Source: Heterocephalus glaber
Taxonomy: Eukaryota > Chordata > Mammalia > Rodentia > Bathyergidae
Direction: 5' to 3'
DNA: 64,000 nt
NCBI RefSeq assembly: GCF_000247695.1
Contig: NW_004624805.1
Span: 6,121,666 to 6,185,665 of the forward strand
This document shows, one piece after another, positions 21,894-33,860 of the stretch (the stretch's first letter is position 1; every line of letters begins with the position of its first letter). The position numbers were made by a program, and so were the translations under genes. The notes under the pieces were generated by a model. The model saw nothing but the letters and a program-made list of their open reading frames with translations. It did not search any database and had not been told where the DNA came from.

Positions 21894-22604
21894 ATTGTTT
21901 ACTTGTACCATCATCAAGACAAGATGTTCCATGTGGAGAATTCTTTTTTACTTACAATGCATACACTGAACATTAGAATTTTCCTCGTGTTAAAAAATGA
22001 GTGGTTAGATACCTTATTACAGGCTTCCTTGCATAGTTCATTACACAGCTCATAAACTAGAAAAAGGTTGATATTTGTTAGGTCACTCTTCTGCCCTCTG
22101 AAAATGACAGTAACAAGTGCATCTGAACACATGTGTGCTCACACACACACGTACAGACACACATTGGAAAGTATGTTATTAAAATGTAGGGTGATCAACT
22201 GTTTAACTTTAGTGCTAAAAGTCACATGTCCCAGTAAACCCTTTAGTTTGGGGCAAGATGAGGTGCTTGGTCACCCCCAGATTGCTAGACAAGGAAAAAA
22301 AAGTGTGTTCCCTCCATGTTAACAGGTTTCTGATGAATCTTCCTGTAGTTGATCCAGAAATTAAAATAGATCTTTAATGTATACACTAGTTGATATACCA
22401 AACTGATAGGAAAACAATTTTTTAAGTACATAAGTGTATGAATTTTAAGAAGTTTGTAGGAATGAATTAAAATTCCCCCAAAGTGCCAGTATAAAAGGGC
22501 ACAAGAATCTTATTGCCTATTTTTTCTTCCAGTGAGCTAATTTGATTGACAGTATTTCTGAATATTTCAACCAAAGTTTAGAAAGTGGAATGGAAGAAGA
22601 AGTA
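21894..22604. other. Single-copy DNA with a short (CA)n
   Basis: A short CA-rich stretch lies at 22138-22162. I see no gene. Confidence 0.5.
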
Positions 22605-22989
22605 TGTTTGTTAGTTTTCTATCATTATAGCAAATACCTGTGATAACTTATAAAGAGAGAAGTCTTATTGGGCTCATGGTTCTGGAGGGTATGGTCCATG
22701 TTTAGGAAGATCTATTGCTTTGGCCTTGGTGGGGGTTGGGGGTGCCAGTGGCAATGGTGGGGTGCCAGTGGCAGAGCAAAACTGCTCATCTTGTGTCTAG
22801 GAGCAAATGCAGCAAAAGAAAGGGGCTGGAGCCCCACTGACCCCTCCAAGGACACTCTTTCAATGACTTAAAGACCTCCTACTAGGTCCAAATGCTTAAT
22901 GTGTCCACTACCTTCCAACAGTACCATGCTGGGGGACCAAGCCTTTAACACTGGGCACTGGGAAGCCACGTAATATACAAACTATAGCA
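22605..22989 (-). mobile_element. MT-type MaLR LTR, antisense
   Basis: Read on plus it begins tgtttgttagttttctatc, has cttataaagagagaagtc, ttattgggctcatggttctg, gcagagcaaaactgctcatc, gacctcctactaggtcc, and ends gaccaagcctttaacactgg then acaaactatagc. This is the reverse complement of the rodent MT/ORR-like MaLR LTR seen in sense at 25872 and elsewhere. It appears to be a solo LTR. Confidence 0.85.
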
Positions 22990-23942
22990 AGGAACAATAC
23001 GTTCAGGTTAATCTTCACAACAAAATATTTATACTAAGTACTATTTATTTAGAAATGTTTCACTCAATGTTAAGAGCGACCTGGACAAGCTATAGCATCA
23101 ATGTTTCCACATCTAGTCAAGGCTATAATTAACCCATGTAATGGGATTCTACCTTATATATTTTTATATACCTTTTATTTTGTTTTGCCTAAAATTCTCA
23201 TGCTTTCTATTTCTGGTTGATGATAGAAGTTATAAATAGCTAGAAATCATCTTTGATAAAGATTAGAGATTGTTTTTACATTTTCTTTTAGTATTTTAAT
23301 TCTAGAAGCTTTTGATTTCTCTTTAAAGTTTGTATTTTCACACTTGTGGTTGCACTGGTGGCTCTCCTCCAATTCTTTGATGCATAGATTTAAGAGTATT
23401 AATCAAGCCAGACTTCAAGAAGAAATTTTTCCTCTCAGAGAAAACAATTCATATTTTGTAATATAAGTCTTCATATCTTAAAAATTGTAGCACTTATGAA
23501 ACTGCTGATATATGTGAAGCACAAACAATATTAAAAAGTAACTTCTTTTTGCAGATTCTTAATAAAATTGATGTCTCAAAATAAAACTACTGGTTTTATT
23601 TATCAGTTTAACAGACATGGTAGGATCCCTACGTGGTTCTGCAGATACTGCATTTTCTTGCTAGAATTTATTATTAAACCCCCACTCTTCACCCTCAGGA
23701 TGAGAGACGAGCCTAATCCTAGGAAGATGAGGCATTTGTCCTGTGAGCCCATGAAAGAAAGGTGATGCATTAAAGTACGTATTTTAACTTTAGCTTCCTT
23801 CTGCTTTGGCATTTGGTGGGTAGTTTAGTAAGATAGAAATATTTTCTTTGGGTGTTCAGTAGTTTTGAGATTGAAAGAGGTAAAAGAATTTAAAGGGTGT
23901 TTGCTTCTTGATGCTAGTACAGAAGAATCAAAATGCTTTGTT
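22990..23942. other. AT-rich single-copy DNA
   Basis: No gene recognised. 23160-23400 may hold old LINE debris but is too diverged to assign. Confidence 0.45.
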
Positions 23943-24085
23943 CTCACACTTTAATGCCTTTGCATTTCACCTGAAAGATCTTGTTAAAGTCAGGTTCTGA
24001 TACTGCATGGCCCAAGATTCTGCATTCCTAGCAAGCTCCTGGGAGGTGATGATGGTGACCACACTTTGAATAGCAAGGTTGGAAA
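23943..24085. mobile_element. MER5A-like hAT MITE fragment
   Basis: Words such as tgcatttcacctgaaagatc, gttctgatactgcatggcc, gattctgcattcctagcaag, ctcctgggaggtgatgatgg follow the MER5A (hAT-Charlie, non-autonomous) arrangement of two imperfectly inverted halves. Confidence 0.65.
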
Positions 24086-24559
24086 GAACTCAGTTTAGCT
24101 TTCCTCTGCTTAACCTAGAAATGTAAATAGCACCCAATGAGATATTTCATCATAGAGAAAGCTTGGGACATGGCTGGGGAAGGGGAAAAACTACCTTTCT
24201 GGTATTATTTAGTATAGAGAAATTTTTATAAAACTAACATAGTAAACTATTTCTATAGCTCAATGACTGGACTAAGGATCTGAAGACTACATAGAGTGGA
24301 AGTTTACTGAGTGTTGTATTATGAGTCTTTAATCTGTATAATTAGATTAAGTCTTCTTTTACCTCCTTCACTTTAATGAAATTTTTATTTCTCCATTTCA
24401 TATCATGAAACTACCAAATGAAGTGTCATATATAGAAATTTGATATCACACATACCATAAACCAAATAAATTTTTATATTAAAGTTGACATTTACATATT
24501 TTGGGCCAGGTTCCAGTATCCTGTTTCATGTAGCGAATACGTCAATTTGTGATCTTTTA
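24086..24559. other. AT-rich single-copy DNA
   Basis: Nothing recognised. Confidence 0.5.
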
Positions 24560-24915
24560 GTAATGGTTTAGGCAAGATAGTAGTTTACTCCTTTCTCATA
24601 GTCGGGAAGCCCACCTGACGTTCCTAGTTGTCAAAGATCAGTCGAGGGACCCAGATTGTCATGATGCTTCTTCAGTACTTGCCTCACCCACATTCTAGCC
24701 AATGGAAAAGGGGAGCGGGAGATAGGAATGCATGCCATCCTCAGCTTCACTGCTGCTTTAATGGGCCTTCCTGGCAGTTACCCACAGTGTCTCTGTTTGC
24801 ATCCCTCAGATCACGTTTGATCACACGGCCACACCTTGTTACGGCAAAGGCTGAAAACTCATCTTTGTTCTAGATGGCCAGGTGCCCATCTAAAAATCGA
24901 GGACACCATCACTAC
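24560..24915 (+). mobile_element. Unclassified mammalian interspersed repeat
   Basis: The chain attctagccaatggaaaagg, ggagcgggagataggaatg, cacggccacaccttgttac, tagatggccaggtgcccatc, taaaaatcgaggac is a word order I recognise from a recurrent mammalian repeat, but I cannot give the family name with confidence. No coding potential. Confidence 0.4.
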
Positions 24916-25267
24916 GGAAGACTGCTGTGAGCTACACAGCTTATAAATAAAGTTTTGTTAGTACATAACCACACCCACTCACTTATGTAATATCTTTGGC
25001 TGCATCTGCAATACACTGAAATTGCAAAAGAGCTCAAAGCCTAAAATATTTTCTGTCTTTATAAAAATTAGTTGTTGATCCCTGCTTTGAAAGGAGAGAG
25101 ATCTTGCAGCCTCTGTCACATTTCCTAGGCCAAATTCCTTTACAAAATTCAGCAACTTCCATAAAATGCTAAGTAATAGGGTCTCCGTAAGAGTTGCATT
25201 TATCCTGGTACAGGATGTTAGGGATATCATTTAAATATGTTACCAAGATGTTTGCAAATATTACTGT
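24916..25267. other. Single-copy DNA
   Basis: Nothing recognised. Confidence 0.45.
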
Positions 25268-25412
25268 CTTTTCTTTGAGGAAGGAAGATCCCAAGTTCAA
25301 CCCCACCCTGGACAACTTATCTAGACCCTGTCTCAAAATGAAAAATAAATAGCTGAGTAAAAAGCCCAGTCTGAAGACTCCGGGTTCAATTCCTAATGCC
25401 ATATATACACAA
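25268..25412 (+). mobile_element. B1-dID SINE, 5' truncated
   Basis: Starts inside B1 (gaggaaggaagatcccaag, ttcaaccccaccctggacaa, gaccctgtctcaaaatg) and continues into the ID part (gactccgggttcaattcc, taatgccatata). Confidence 0.8.
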
Positions 25413-25871
25413 AAAGTTATAATTGTTACACAGTTTGGGTCATGTATCAGTTGGGATTTAATCAGTGCAAAGTCTACTCTAGATAGACAGAAAGGTGTTT
25501 ATTATGGGACATTAAATGATGGAGAAAATTATTAAGAGCTCAAGAGTGAGGAAAAGGAGGTGCTAAACAAGTCAATCATTTACCAGTTTTCAGAAATGAC
25601 TCTAAGTACACCCCAAGCACTTCTATTCCTTCCCTGGAGCTAGTTCCAGAACTGGTGTGCCAATAGTCAGGAAGTGCCATGACTAGCAGGCCACCACTGC
25701 TGCTGGTTCCAGAGCCATGATCCATATGGGCAGCATCGAAGGCCCACACCATGCCTGTGATGCCCATGGGACTTGTGCGTAGACCCTGAAATATCTGCTC
25801 ATGCTGGCACAAAAAGATTGAAATGTATCTGTGCAGGGACTCACTAGGTGAAACGGCAAAACTGCACAAAA
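25413..25871. other. Single-copy DNA
   Basis: No recognised gene or repeat. Moderately G+C rich at 25600-25800, without splice-supported exon structure. Confidence 0.45.
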
Positions 25872-26041
25872 TGTTGTGGTTTGGATCTCAAATGTCTCCC
25901 GAAGTCCCATAAGTTAAAGGTGTGGTCCCAAACCTGTGGTGCTATTAGAAGATGGTGAAACCTTAGGAGGTGGGGCTTGGTGCAAAGAAGTTAGGTCATC
26001 AAAGGGCTGTGCCCTTGAGGAAGTTATTGGGATCCTGGGGT

Positions 26042-26096
<55 letters not shown>

Positions 26097-26292
26097 ACTT
26101 CCTAGCTACCATGAGGTAAACAGATTTCCTCTACGACCTCACCATGAAATGTTGCCTGGGCAAAGGCTCAAAAATAACAGGGCTAAATAACCATGGACTG
26201 ACACGTTTGAAACCGTGAGCCAATATAAACCTTTCCTCTATTTAAGTTGTTTATTTTAGATGTTTTTTGCAGTGATAGAAAGCTGACTAACC
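25872..26292 (+). mobile_element. MT-type MaLR LTR, sense, with expanded (CT)n
   Basis: Complete LTR: tgttgtggtttggatctc, gtggtcccaaacctgtggtg, ctattagaagatggtg, aggaggtggggcttgg, then a CT run, then agctaccatgaggtaaacag, aaccgtgagccaatataaac (poly-A signal region), and the terminal agtgatagaaagctgactaa. MT elements are non-autonomous ERVL-MaLR families abundant in rodents. It looks like a solo LTR. Confidence 0.92.
26044..26096. repeat. (CT)n microsatellite within MT LTR
   Basis: About 26 CT units with one GT interruption near 26089, grown from the pyrimidine-rich part of the LTR just upstream of the conserved gctaccatgagg word. Confidence 0.95.
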
Positions 26293-26599
26293 CGCAAGCC
26301 CTCTACCCTACCTCTACATGCCAGATCTCATAGCAATGTATCTGGTTCATTAAATTAAGTCTAAATTTGTATATAAAAATCTAATTTGTTCAGATTCTAA
26401 GTGGCAAAGGAGTTTGTGAAATGTAGAAATTAGTTTTCCAGCCTCTGTGGTCTAAGAAGACAGACTAGGATGAAGACAGAAAAGGATGAAATAGATGATG
26501 GACACCTGTACTTCCATTATGAACTTAATGTCTGCATGTATGAGGATGCCTTTCTTTTCTTGATTCTGACAAGACAGTATGTCACTTATCCAAACGGTC
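26293..26599. other. Single-copy DNA
   Basis: Nothing recognised. Confidence 0.45.
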
Positions 26600-26710
26600 T
26601 CTCAAGCGGGAGTTGGGGAAGGGAATTGAAATGTGTTATGTACACGTACCAGTCCCCTACAGAGAATGTAATCATTATGTACTGCAGACGTGTCCTAATA
26701 AAAGCCCCTC
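26600..26710 (+). mobile_element. L1 3' end fragment, sense
   Basis: gttatgtacacgtaccagtc, gagaatgtaatcattatgta, ctgcagacgtgtcctaataa match the distal 3' UTR seen in the larger sense copies at 32425-32890 and 35580-35850. Confidence 0.65.
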
Positions 26711-27229
26711 CAAAATATTTCTCTCCATTTCGTCCAACCATGAAAACATGAAAGTTTTACATTTTCAGAAGGAAACCAAAATCAGTCTTAGATTTGAAAT
26801 CTTTTTTTTAATCATTGGATTGGTGTCTTCATGCTTTTTTTTTTTTAGCCCAAACCCCCTCTCTTCTAACAAAATATCCCTAGCAAATAGTACACACAGT
26901 GAACACATAAGTAACTGGGGCACAGGCCGTGTGGCAGAAATAGTGGGTACTTTGTGTGCTCCGGGTGCTTCTTTATGTAACATCAGCAGGCACTGCGCTG
27001 ACTACATTCTGGCCAGTGAAACCTGCCACTCATAAGCCCCGAGTCCTCTGTGTACCCTCCATCCCTCCACTTCTGCCTTCCCTTCTGAGGCATGGAGTGG
27101 GTGGAATCTGTAAGGATCAAGGGGCATCTCTGGCAGCTCTGCCCGTATTTACCAGATGAAGGAGAAGGCCTTTTGACCCACACTGGTGGTTTTCTTTACT
27201 TTCCTTATAACACTCACTGAAATCATCCT
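26711..27229. other. Single-copy DNA
   Basis: No gene or repeat recognised. Confidence 0.45.
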
Positions 27230-27342
27230 TTTTATGATTCCTTTTCTCCACTAGCATACAAGCTCTTGAGAGCAGTGGTTTCCTTAACACTACTGTATCC
27301 TCAGCAAATAGGATATTGCTGGTATATAATAGGCACTCCATT
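27230..27342 (+). mobile_element. L2 (or MIR3) 3' end fragment
   Basis: cattagcatacaagctcttg-type words (ctagcatacaagctcttgag, agcagtggtttccttaaca, ctgtatcctcagcaaatag, tataataggcactcca) follow the conserved 3' terminus shared by L2 LINEs and their partner SINEs. Confidence 0.7.
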
Positions 27343-27634
27343 TTTTTAGGTTTCCCTGGAGACTTATTCTTAAAAATTGCCAAAGACTCACTCTTCTTTC
27401 AGCTGTGTTCTTGCTATTATGCAGGAGCCCACTGCTGAGGTGTGTTCTCCATTCTTTTGAGTAGGTCTCTCTCTCTCTTCCAGTGATTCTGCCCTTGGGC
27501 TTCTCAGGATTTTCACCCTTTAGTGAAACAGGAAGACTACATGGGGCTGGAGTAAAGTATTTCCCTTCCTCCTGGTTCCTGAGGCCCTGGTAAACCTCAA
27601 GTGATGCTCTTACAAAGTACAGTAGTGTCCTCTT
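27343..27634. other. Single-copy DNA
   Basis: Nothing recognised. Confidence 0.45.
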
Positions 27635-27942
27635 CTCCCTGGAAGATATTTTCTAAGATCCCCAGTGGAAGCTGGAAGCCATCTGATAGTGCCAAACCCC
27701 ATATTTACTGTTTTTCCTATACATGCAGACCTCTAATACAGTTTATTTAGAAAGTAGACACAGCAAGAGATCAACAATAGTAATAACAAAATGGAACAAC
27801 TCTAAAAATGCTCCCATGAAAGTTATTTTAAAATTATGAATTCTTTCTGAAATTTTCAATTTAATACTTTTAGATTGCAGCTGACTGTGAGTGACTGAAA
27901 CCATGGAGTGCCAGATCACAGATAAGAGGGGTCTACTAAGGT
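27635..27942. mobile_element. Tigger-like (TcMar) DNA transposon remnant
   Basis: agatccccagtggaagctgg, ccaaaccccatatttactg, tttttcctatacatgcagac, cacagcaagagatcaacaat, and the right terminus cacagataagaggggtctac together give the arrangement of a Tigger-group non-autonomous element. Heavily diverged and without coding capacity. Confidence 0.7.
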
Positions 27943-28595
27943 TTCTCTACAGTGCAGGCCTTGTTAAAAACAGAATGCCCTACACATCTCAGGATGGCTG
28001 CTTCCCTCACACCTTGATGGAAGCAGGAAGGGGTTTTCCTCTTGACTCTGAGAACACGGTACAATTCCTGAGAGTTCTCTTCATTCCCCTTAAGACTGGG
28101 TCATCCTGGAGTTTTTAACTCTCACCCTTGTTCACACAGAGCCTCAGCAATTCATTTATAATTTAGGCTCTCCCACTCCGGTACTGATTCCTATGAGTTT
28201 CTTTCTCAGTGTGTTGTGATTCTCTGTATCCACCTCACCATCACCCCAATTTGCCTGGTGATCTCAGTTGTCTGATGAGTCTAAGAAGAGAGCTATTGAT
28301 TTCCATTTTGTTCAGCTTTTTATGTGATGAGAAAGGCGAAGTCCGAGCTCCATGTATGCTGGACTGAAATTGGATATCCTTCAATAAATTTTATAAATAG
28401 GTGAATAAATGCTGTCAGGATAGTGCAGCTGCCAGCGGTTTCTCTGAACTTATTTGCTCTGATTTTGAAGATCTGAACTTCATTTTAATCAATCACAACA
28501 TAATTTGTATGGGAAGAGATGAATTTTTATACCAGAAAGTAGTACTTCTAAACTATAATGATGATTTGCAGTGATTGAATGTTTTACTACAATGG
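27943..28595. other. Single-copy DNA
   Basis: Nothing recognised. Confidence 0.45.
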
Positions 28596-28772
28596 GTTGT
28601 AAGCTATATATATTTATATAATGATATAGATATATATAGTTATATTGTTGTACATGTTTTATTGTTACATATGTTGTATATATGTTGTATGGTTGTGTGT
28701 ATTGTATATATGTGTTATAATGTCATAGGTTTGTATACATACGTATTATGTTGTCATATACGTTATGTTACC
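28596..28772. repeat. AT/GT-rich low-complexity tract
   Basis: Degenerate alternation of tatata, tgttgtata and gtgtgtat words. The tyrosine- and valine-rich frame here is simple-sequence translation. Confidence 0.85.
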
Positions 28773-28921
28773 CATTAGTCAGTAGCCTCCCAAATTGAAA
28801 CAACATTGTCGAGGTGTGCGATGTGGGCTAACTGGCACTGACAGATGCGTCCTTACGTCACTGATCCTGACATGGCAGAAGTGTTCGCTCCCTTCTCATC
28901 TCCCATCTCATCTTCCAAAGA

Positions 28922-29247
28922 TCCCTGTGTGAAAGGCTGGGTCCCCAGAGCGGCTCTGTGGGAAGTGGTGGGACCTGTGGCAGGTGAAGCCTCCTGGGGG
29001 GGTCTCTGGGTCCCCGGGGGCACGCCCTAAGGGAACTGTGGGACCCAGTCTCTTCCTCTCTGCTTTGCTCCCTGGCTCTGAAGTGAGCAGCTTGGGTCTG
29101 CCACACACTCCCACAATGCACTGCTGCCCACAGGGCCCAAAGCAAGAAGGCCAAAGCCTTCCAAACTCTGAGGCAAAATAAACCTTTTCTCTTTATATGT
29201 TGGCTATCCAGGTATTTGTTCAAGTGATGGAAAACTGATTCACACAG
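28922..29247 (+). mobile_element. MT-type MaLR LTR, sense, diverged
   Basis: gtgtgaaaggctgggtcccc, gggaagtggtgggacctg, ggacccagtctcttcctctc, ttgctccctggctctgaag, cacagggcccaaagcaag, aggcaaaataaaccttttc, tgatggaaaactgattcaca. The left border is unclear and may lie up to 60 bases further left. Confidence 0.8.
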
Positions 29248-29720
29248 TGGGCAACAGATGGGGTAGGGGCCTGAATTCTTGCTGTGTTGTTGTCTGTATC
29301 CAGTGCTTGAAGTTGGGTCAGTTCCTTGTCCCCAGTTCAATCTGCAAGAAAGTAATCCTGAGAAAGCAAGTGTTTGCTTGTAAGTATCTAACGCAGAACT
29401 CAGTTAGGAAACTGAGTCTCCAGCTGTGTGGCAAGGTAAGGGTCAATGAGCAGTCTTCAACCTGGCGTGACTCCGAGTGTGTGAAGTAGTTGTGCCAATA
29501 GTGCGCTTTGAAGTCTCGTGAAAAGCAAAGCACAGGTGATACCATTATCAGCAACTTCCTGTGCTTGAAGTACAAGCTCAGATGACAGTCTTGCGTTAAA
29601 TACTCAGAAGTCACAGCAGAAAGTAAATCCTTTGTGATTTTGTTGAGTTTTAAAGAATAGTCGGTATGTAATCCTGATACTGACTGTCTGGTTAGGGAGG
29701 ACCATGTTCCAACTGAAACG
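29248..29720. other. Single-copy DNA
   Basis: Nothing recognised. Confidence 0.45.
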
Positions 29721-29730
29721 TGTGTGTGTG

Positions 29731-29764
<34 letters not shown>
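29721..29764. repeat. (TG)n microsatellite
   Basis: About 22 TG units with one CA interruption (tgtgcatgtg). Confidence 0.97.
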
Positions 29765-29765
<1 letters not shown>

Positions 29766-30496
29766 AGAGGTCACATGCGCCAGCTTTACCAGTGTCCCAG
29801 TTAAAGAAGTATATATTCTAGCAGCCAAAAGTAAGCGACAAGGAATTTTAATATCTTATGTGTATTTCTCAAGAAACATTAAAGGGGTCCAGTGGTATAA
29901 TCCGCAACAGTACTTTTAAAAATTCCATCTCCTTTCCACAGTTCTTTCAAATCCCATAATTGTGCCAGAGTCTCCCCAGACTCCCCCAAATTCCGTCAGT
30001 CTCTCTTATATCAATTTAGGCTCGGAGTTCTTTTTGTAGTTTCATTTCTGACTTGCTCATTACCTGGATTCTCTGCAAAAGAGAACCCCATACTGACCCA
30101 GAAAGCTAAAATCTTTCTCTTTTCTTCTTGTACCTCTGGCCCAGTTGCTCTCTTTGTCCCCTGATTTGTATTATGAAAATTCACAACAGCAAGACTGGAA
30201 AAGTAAGAATCCCTAGAATGGCAGGGCGGGCTGGAGTTCACACAGACAGGGCGAAGGGAGGTTCGAATGCTGCGCAGTACAATTCCCTGTTCCCAGCACA
30301 CACAACCTAAGGGCTCAAGTGACGATAATGTGGGCTGCTGTAACTCCCCAGCAGATGGAAAAGCTCTCAGTTTAAAAGTACTCACCAAGGTGGATCTGGA
30401 CAGATGTTCCACCTGAAGGCAGAGTGAACAAATTAATGCTCACAGCGGACTACGAAACTCTAATCTATAAAGTGAAAAGAGAAGGGAAGGAAACCA
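29765..30496. other. Single-copy DNA
   Basis: No gene or repeat recognised. Confidence 0.45.
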
Positions 30497-30612
30497 GAAA
30501 TTATAGAGCACTTACTCAAGTCTTGTGCTAAGCTCTTTAAACAACGTCATGATATTTAAAACCCTCAGTAACCCAGGATCAATGTTCTCAGCTTGAGGAT
30601 CTACAGCCCACA
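30497..30612 (+). mobile_element. MIR SINE fragment
   Basis: aaattatagagcacttactc, ttgtgctaagctctttaaac, cctcagtaacccagg follow MIR order. Short and diverged. Confidence 0.55.
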
Positions 30613-30715
30613 GTCTCAGCGGTATATGAGTGGTTAGAGTTTTAAATGCTCCGTTTTGTGTCAAAAATAATGTTAAAATGATTAACTTGAGCATATTCTG
30701 GATCATCAGGGAGAT

Positions 30716-31090
30716 TACTTTTTATTCATTAAGTTTATCGGTACGTTTTAGGCATACATTATGATCACATTCATCATTGGGAATTTTGTACCTTTACATG
30801 ATATATCTTGGTTCTTGTTTATTCCCATTCCCATTCCCTCCCCTCAACCCTTCTACAAAAGCTTTGTTGCCATTTATTCCTTCTTTTCTCATTTTTTTCT
30901 CTTTTCTTTCCTTTTCCCTGCCTCCCCTCCCTAGTTCCCCTTCCCCTTTGAACATTTTCTTCCTTTTTCACAATATCTATTATACATTTTTGTCCTCATT
31001 TACACTTTCAGTTTCTCACAGCGGAGAAACAATCTGGTATTTACCTATGTGTGTCCACTTAAGAGTATGGCCTCAAGGTACATCCACAAG
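30716..31090 (-). mobile_element. 5'-truncated L1, 3' UTR and ORF2 end, antisense
   Basis: The T-run ttttta at 30719 is the tail. It is followed by ttattcattaagtttatcgg, tacgttttaggcatac and then the C-rich polypyrimidine tract, cagtttctcacagcggagaa, and taagagtatggcctcaagg. This is the same order as 6080-6470 of the full-length L1. Truncated about 370 bases in. Confidence 0.9.
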
Positions 31091-32424
31091 AGTCACTCAC
31101 ACTAGTGCTGTGCTACTTTCATTGAAATGACTTAATGAGAATGGGGGAAAGGCAGGACTTAATATGTCAGTGGCACATGTATGCCAAGTAGAAGCCAGAA
31201 GATCCCATAAGGTGTGAAGTCAATGATAGCTTTGCAGGCATTCAGATTCAGACTCAGGTTAGAGAACTGAATCATCACCTGGCATGTGGTAGTAAAATCA
31301 TATTCTGAAAAAGATGTATCAAAGCAGTATCATATTTGTACTTTCGACTGTGATTTGGTATAAGCAAGACAACTTCATCACATTAAGTTGATACTGTTTC
31401 TTTGACTTTTATCATTTTTATAAGAGTACCTTTGCAAAGTTGCTTTTATATGCAGCAAGGTGATAAATTAGATTATTCTTTTCAATTTTTCATTCCCTAT
31501 CTATTATAGAAATATACAGCCAAGCCGTTTGTTTTGTGATTTTGCTGTACTTCTTATTAGAGAGGATAGAAAGGCTAGGAAAAACAGCAAACAAAAACTA
31601 TTTCATGTGGCAGTGAAATATTCAGTAGAACTTGCACTTTTGATTATACAGAAAACAAAAGTGTGTCCAGTGAACTTGGGGCATTGGTTAAGGAGGTTCA
31701 GATCAGAATGTTGCTAATGTGAACAGGCTGCAGTTTCTCCACTTGAAAAAGGTACGATAAGAGATAAGCTTAGAAAAGAATTGGCCAGTTTGCAAGCAAA
31801 ATTCATAGGGAATGTAGAGAACCTGGAAATCCCAGAAGCAGTAAACTTGGGAAATAAATCTGTTTTCATTTTTAATTAGTAGAAGATGAAATTGAAAAAT
31901 ACCTTTGCATTTGGAAGACCTATGAAAACAGCCTCAGGAAAATGAGAAAATTCAAGCATGAACTCATTAAAACAATGCTAACAGCAGCTATTTTTCACCT
32001 GGTGGTGAAAATAACTTTCAGGAAAGTGTCTTAGTGGTCTCACTGATGTCTGGTGAACCCAAAGAACTTTTAGTTAAGTGTGAAGACAAAGAGATGCCTC
32101 GTGAAGGTTTACAGTTGTGGCTTTCAGCGTGTGGAATTGTCTGTAATTAGCAGCATCAAAACCCCAACAGGTCTGTGGAGGGTCTGTGCTTGCAAACATG
32201 CTGCCATGCTAGATTAAAAGAGACTGAATTTCAGATGAAGAAAGAGCTCTAGGCTCCAACTTGCCACAGGTAGGGATCGGGTAAGAGAGCTGCTGTCTGT
32301 CTTTCCAACAGTCTCTTCAGAGGGACCCAGTAAGGACGATGGAGAAGGAAGGCCATACCAGAGACATGCTGGGCTGGCCTTCCTCCCCGCAAACTGGCTG
32401 GGGCCTGTTGAGTCACACACGCAT
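31091..32424. other. Single-copy DNA
   Basis: No gene or repeat recognised in 1.3 kb. Confidence 0.5.
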
Positions 32425-32890
32425 GCCCGTGTTTACAGCAGCACAGCCTGTAATAGTCAATCCTGAAGGCAGCCTAGAAGTCCATCCACAGGAGAATGGA
32501 TAAAAGACAACATGTTAGGTATACCGCATGGAGTCCTCTTGTGCCACCAAAAGGATAAACTCGAGTCATGTGTAGGAAAATGGATGCACCTCGAGACCAT
32601 AATGTTAAGAGAAGTAAATCAGACACACACGCTTGAACATCACATGGTTTCTTTTATATGAGAAACCCAAGGTATAAATAAAGGGCAAAATAAAAGATAG
32701 CTAAGAGGGAAGAAGGAGATTGGTCTTTCCCAGAGAAGAAGAGGACCAGGAGACGGAGGGAGGGGCAGGAGGGGAAGGGAAGGGAAAGTAAAAGGAATCA
32801 AGATGTGCTCAAAGCATGCATCAGCTCCCCACGATGAAGGTAATCATTATGTACAGCAAATACCGTTCACTAATAAAAATAAAAATTGGG
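32425..32890 (+). mobile_element. L1 3' end (ORF2 end plus 3' UTR), sense
   Basis: The ORF2 end is recognisable as acagcagcacagcctgtaat, agtccatccacaggagaatg, ggaaaatggatgcacctcg, gttaagagaagtaaatcag. The 3' UTR then has a G-rich purine tract (about 32745-32785) and ends gtacagcaaataccgttcac and taataaaaataaaaa. 5' truncated. Confidence 0.88.
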
Positions 32891-33002
32891 AAAAAGGGAA
32901 TACTTCCTACCCCAGCAGGGAAACTGCTCTGTATTTTCAGAGTGGGATTTCAGAATTCCTATGGCCCAGCGACCACCAGCCTTCTGCCTTTTGTTTTGTT
33001 AT

Positions 33003-33135
33003 TGTTAAAAGATTTATTACTACGTGTTTGCAGTACATAATGCTTACATTCGTCGTGAGGATTTGGCACACATACGTAACACACCCTAATTCTTTTCATG
33101 TCCCCCGTTTGGTCCTTAACCCTGTCTTAGCATTA
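33003..33135 (-). mobile_element. Older L1 3' UTR fragment, antisense
   Basis: agatttattactacgtgttt, gcagtacataatgcttacat, tcgtcgtgaggatttggcac, gtcccccgtttggtcct run parallel to the first 130 bases of the antisense L1 3' UTR at 6090, with many substitutions. Confidence 0.5.
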
Positions 33136-33289
33136 TATATTGGCATATGAGGTGGCAGGCTCTTCATCTTAGTGTATGGATGTCCATACCAAGAAGAGCC
33201 CCCTCCCGCCCCCAGTGGTGCGACTGGCTAGCTTTTGGGGGACTGAGGGGGTACACTGCCCCTGGGAGCAAAGTGAACCACTGTAATCC
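33136..33289. other. Short unassigned interval
   Basis: Nothing recognised. Confidence 0.4.
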
Positions 33290-33540
33290 CCAGGAGACTG
33301 CGGTAGACTGAACTATCCTTCCTATTTCTCCTGTTTCAGATTCTTACCTCTGCACCCTTTGCAGTGGGATTTTGCAGTACCTCCACCAGAGTCTGAAGGT
33401 AACTTTCCTGCCCCATTGAGGCTGGGCTTGGCCGGAATATTAGCAGACTTCTCACAAGAAATGTGTATATTCCTGGTCTGATTCAGGCTTTGGAGTTCTG
33501 TGATACATCATTAAAAACAATAGCACCCCACCATACCCCT
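33290..33540 (+). mobile_element. Ancient LTR-like repeat fragment, unnamed
   Basis: attgaggctgggcttggccg followed by aatattagcagacttctcac is a recurring mammalian LTR-type word order. The terminal part is missing. Confidence 0.4.
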
Positions 33541-33751
33541 TGGGGCCTCCCCTCCCAGGACGGACACACAGGGTGCAGAACCAAATCTGCTGGCAAACTG
33601 GTGCCAGTCCTCACCGTGCTCCTCTGAGATCCAGTCCCTCCGCACCATGAGTGTGAAACACAAGTATTTGCAAGTTACTGAGGTTTCCGAGGTTTTCAGT
33701 TACAGAGCAGTATTTTCATAGTCGTTGACCAGTACTTAAGGAGCGTAAGAG

Positions 33752-33860
33752 GGCTGGCGATGTAGCTCAGTGGTTAGGCACTTACCTAGGAAGTGTGAGG
33801 GAGGCCCTAGGCTCCATCTCCAGAAGCGTGTGCGCACGCGCACACACACACGCACACACA
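33752..33860 (+). mobile_element. Older ID SINE with (CA)n-like tail
   Basis: gggctggcgatgtagctcag, tggttaggcacttacctagg, ggccctaggctccatctcc, then a GCGCAC/ACAC simple repeat where the A tail should be. It is less close to the young ID consensus than the other copies. Confidence 0.85.
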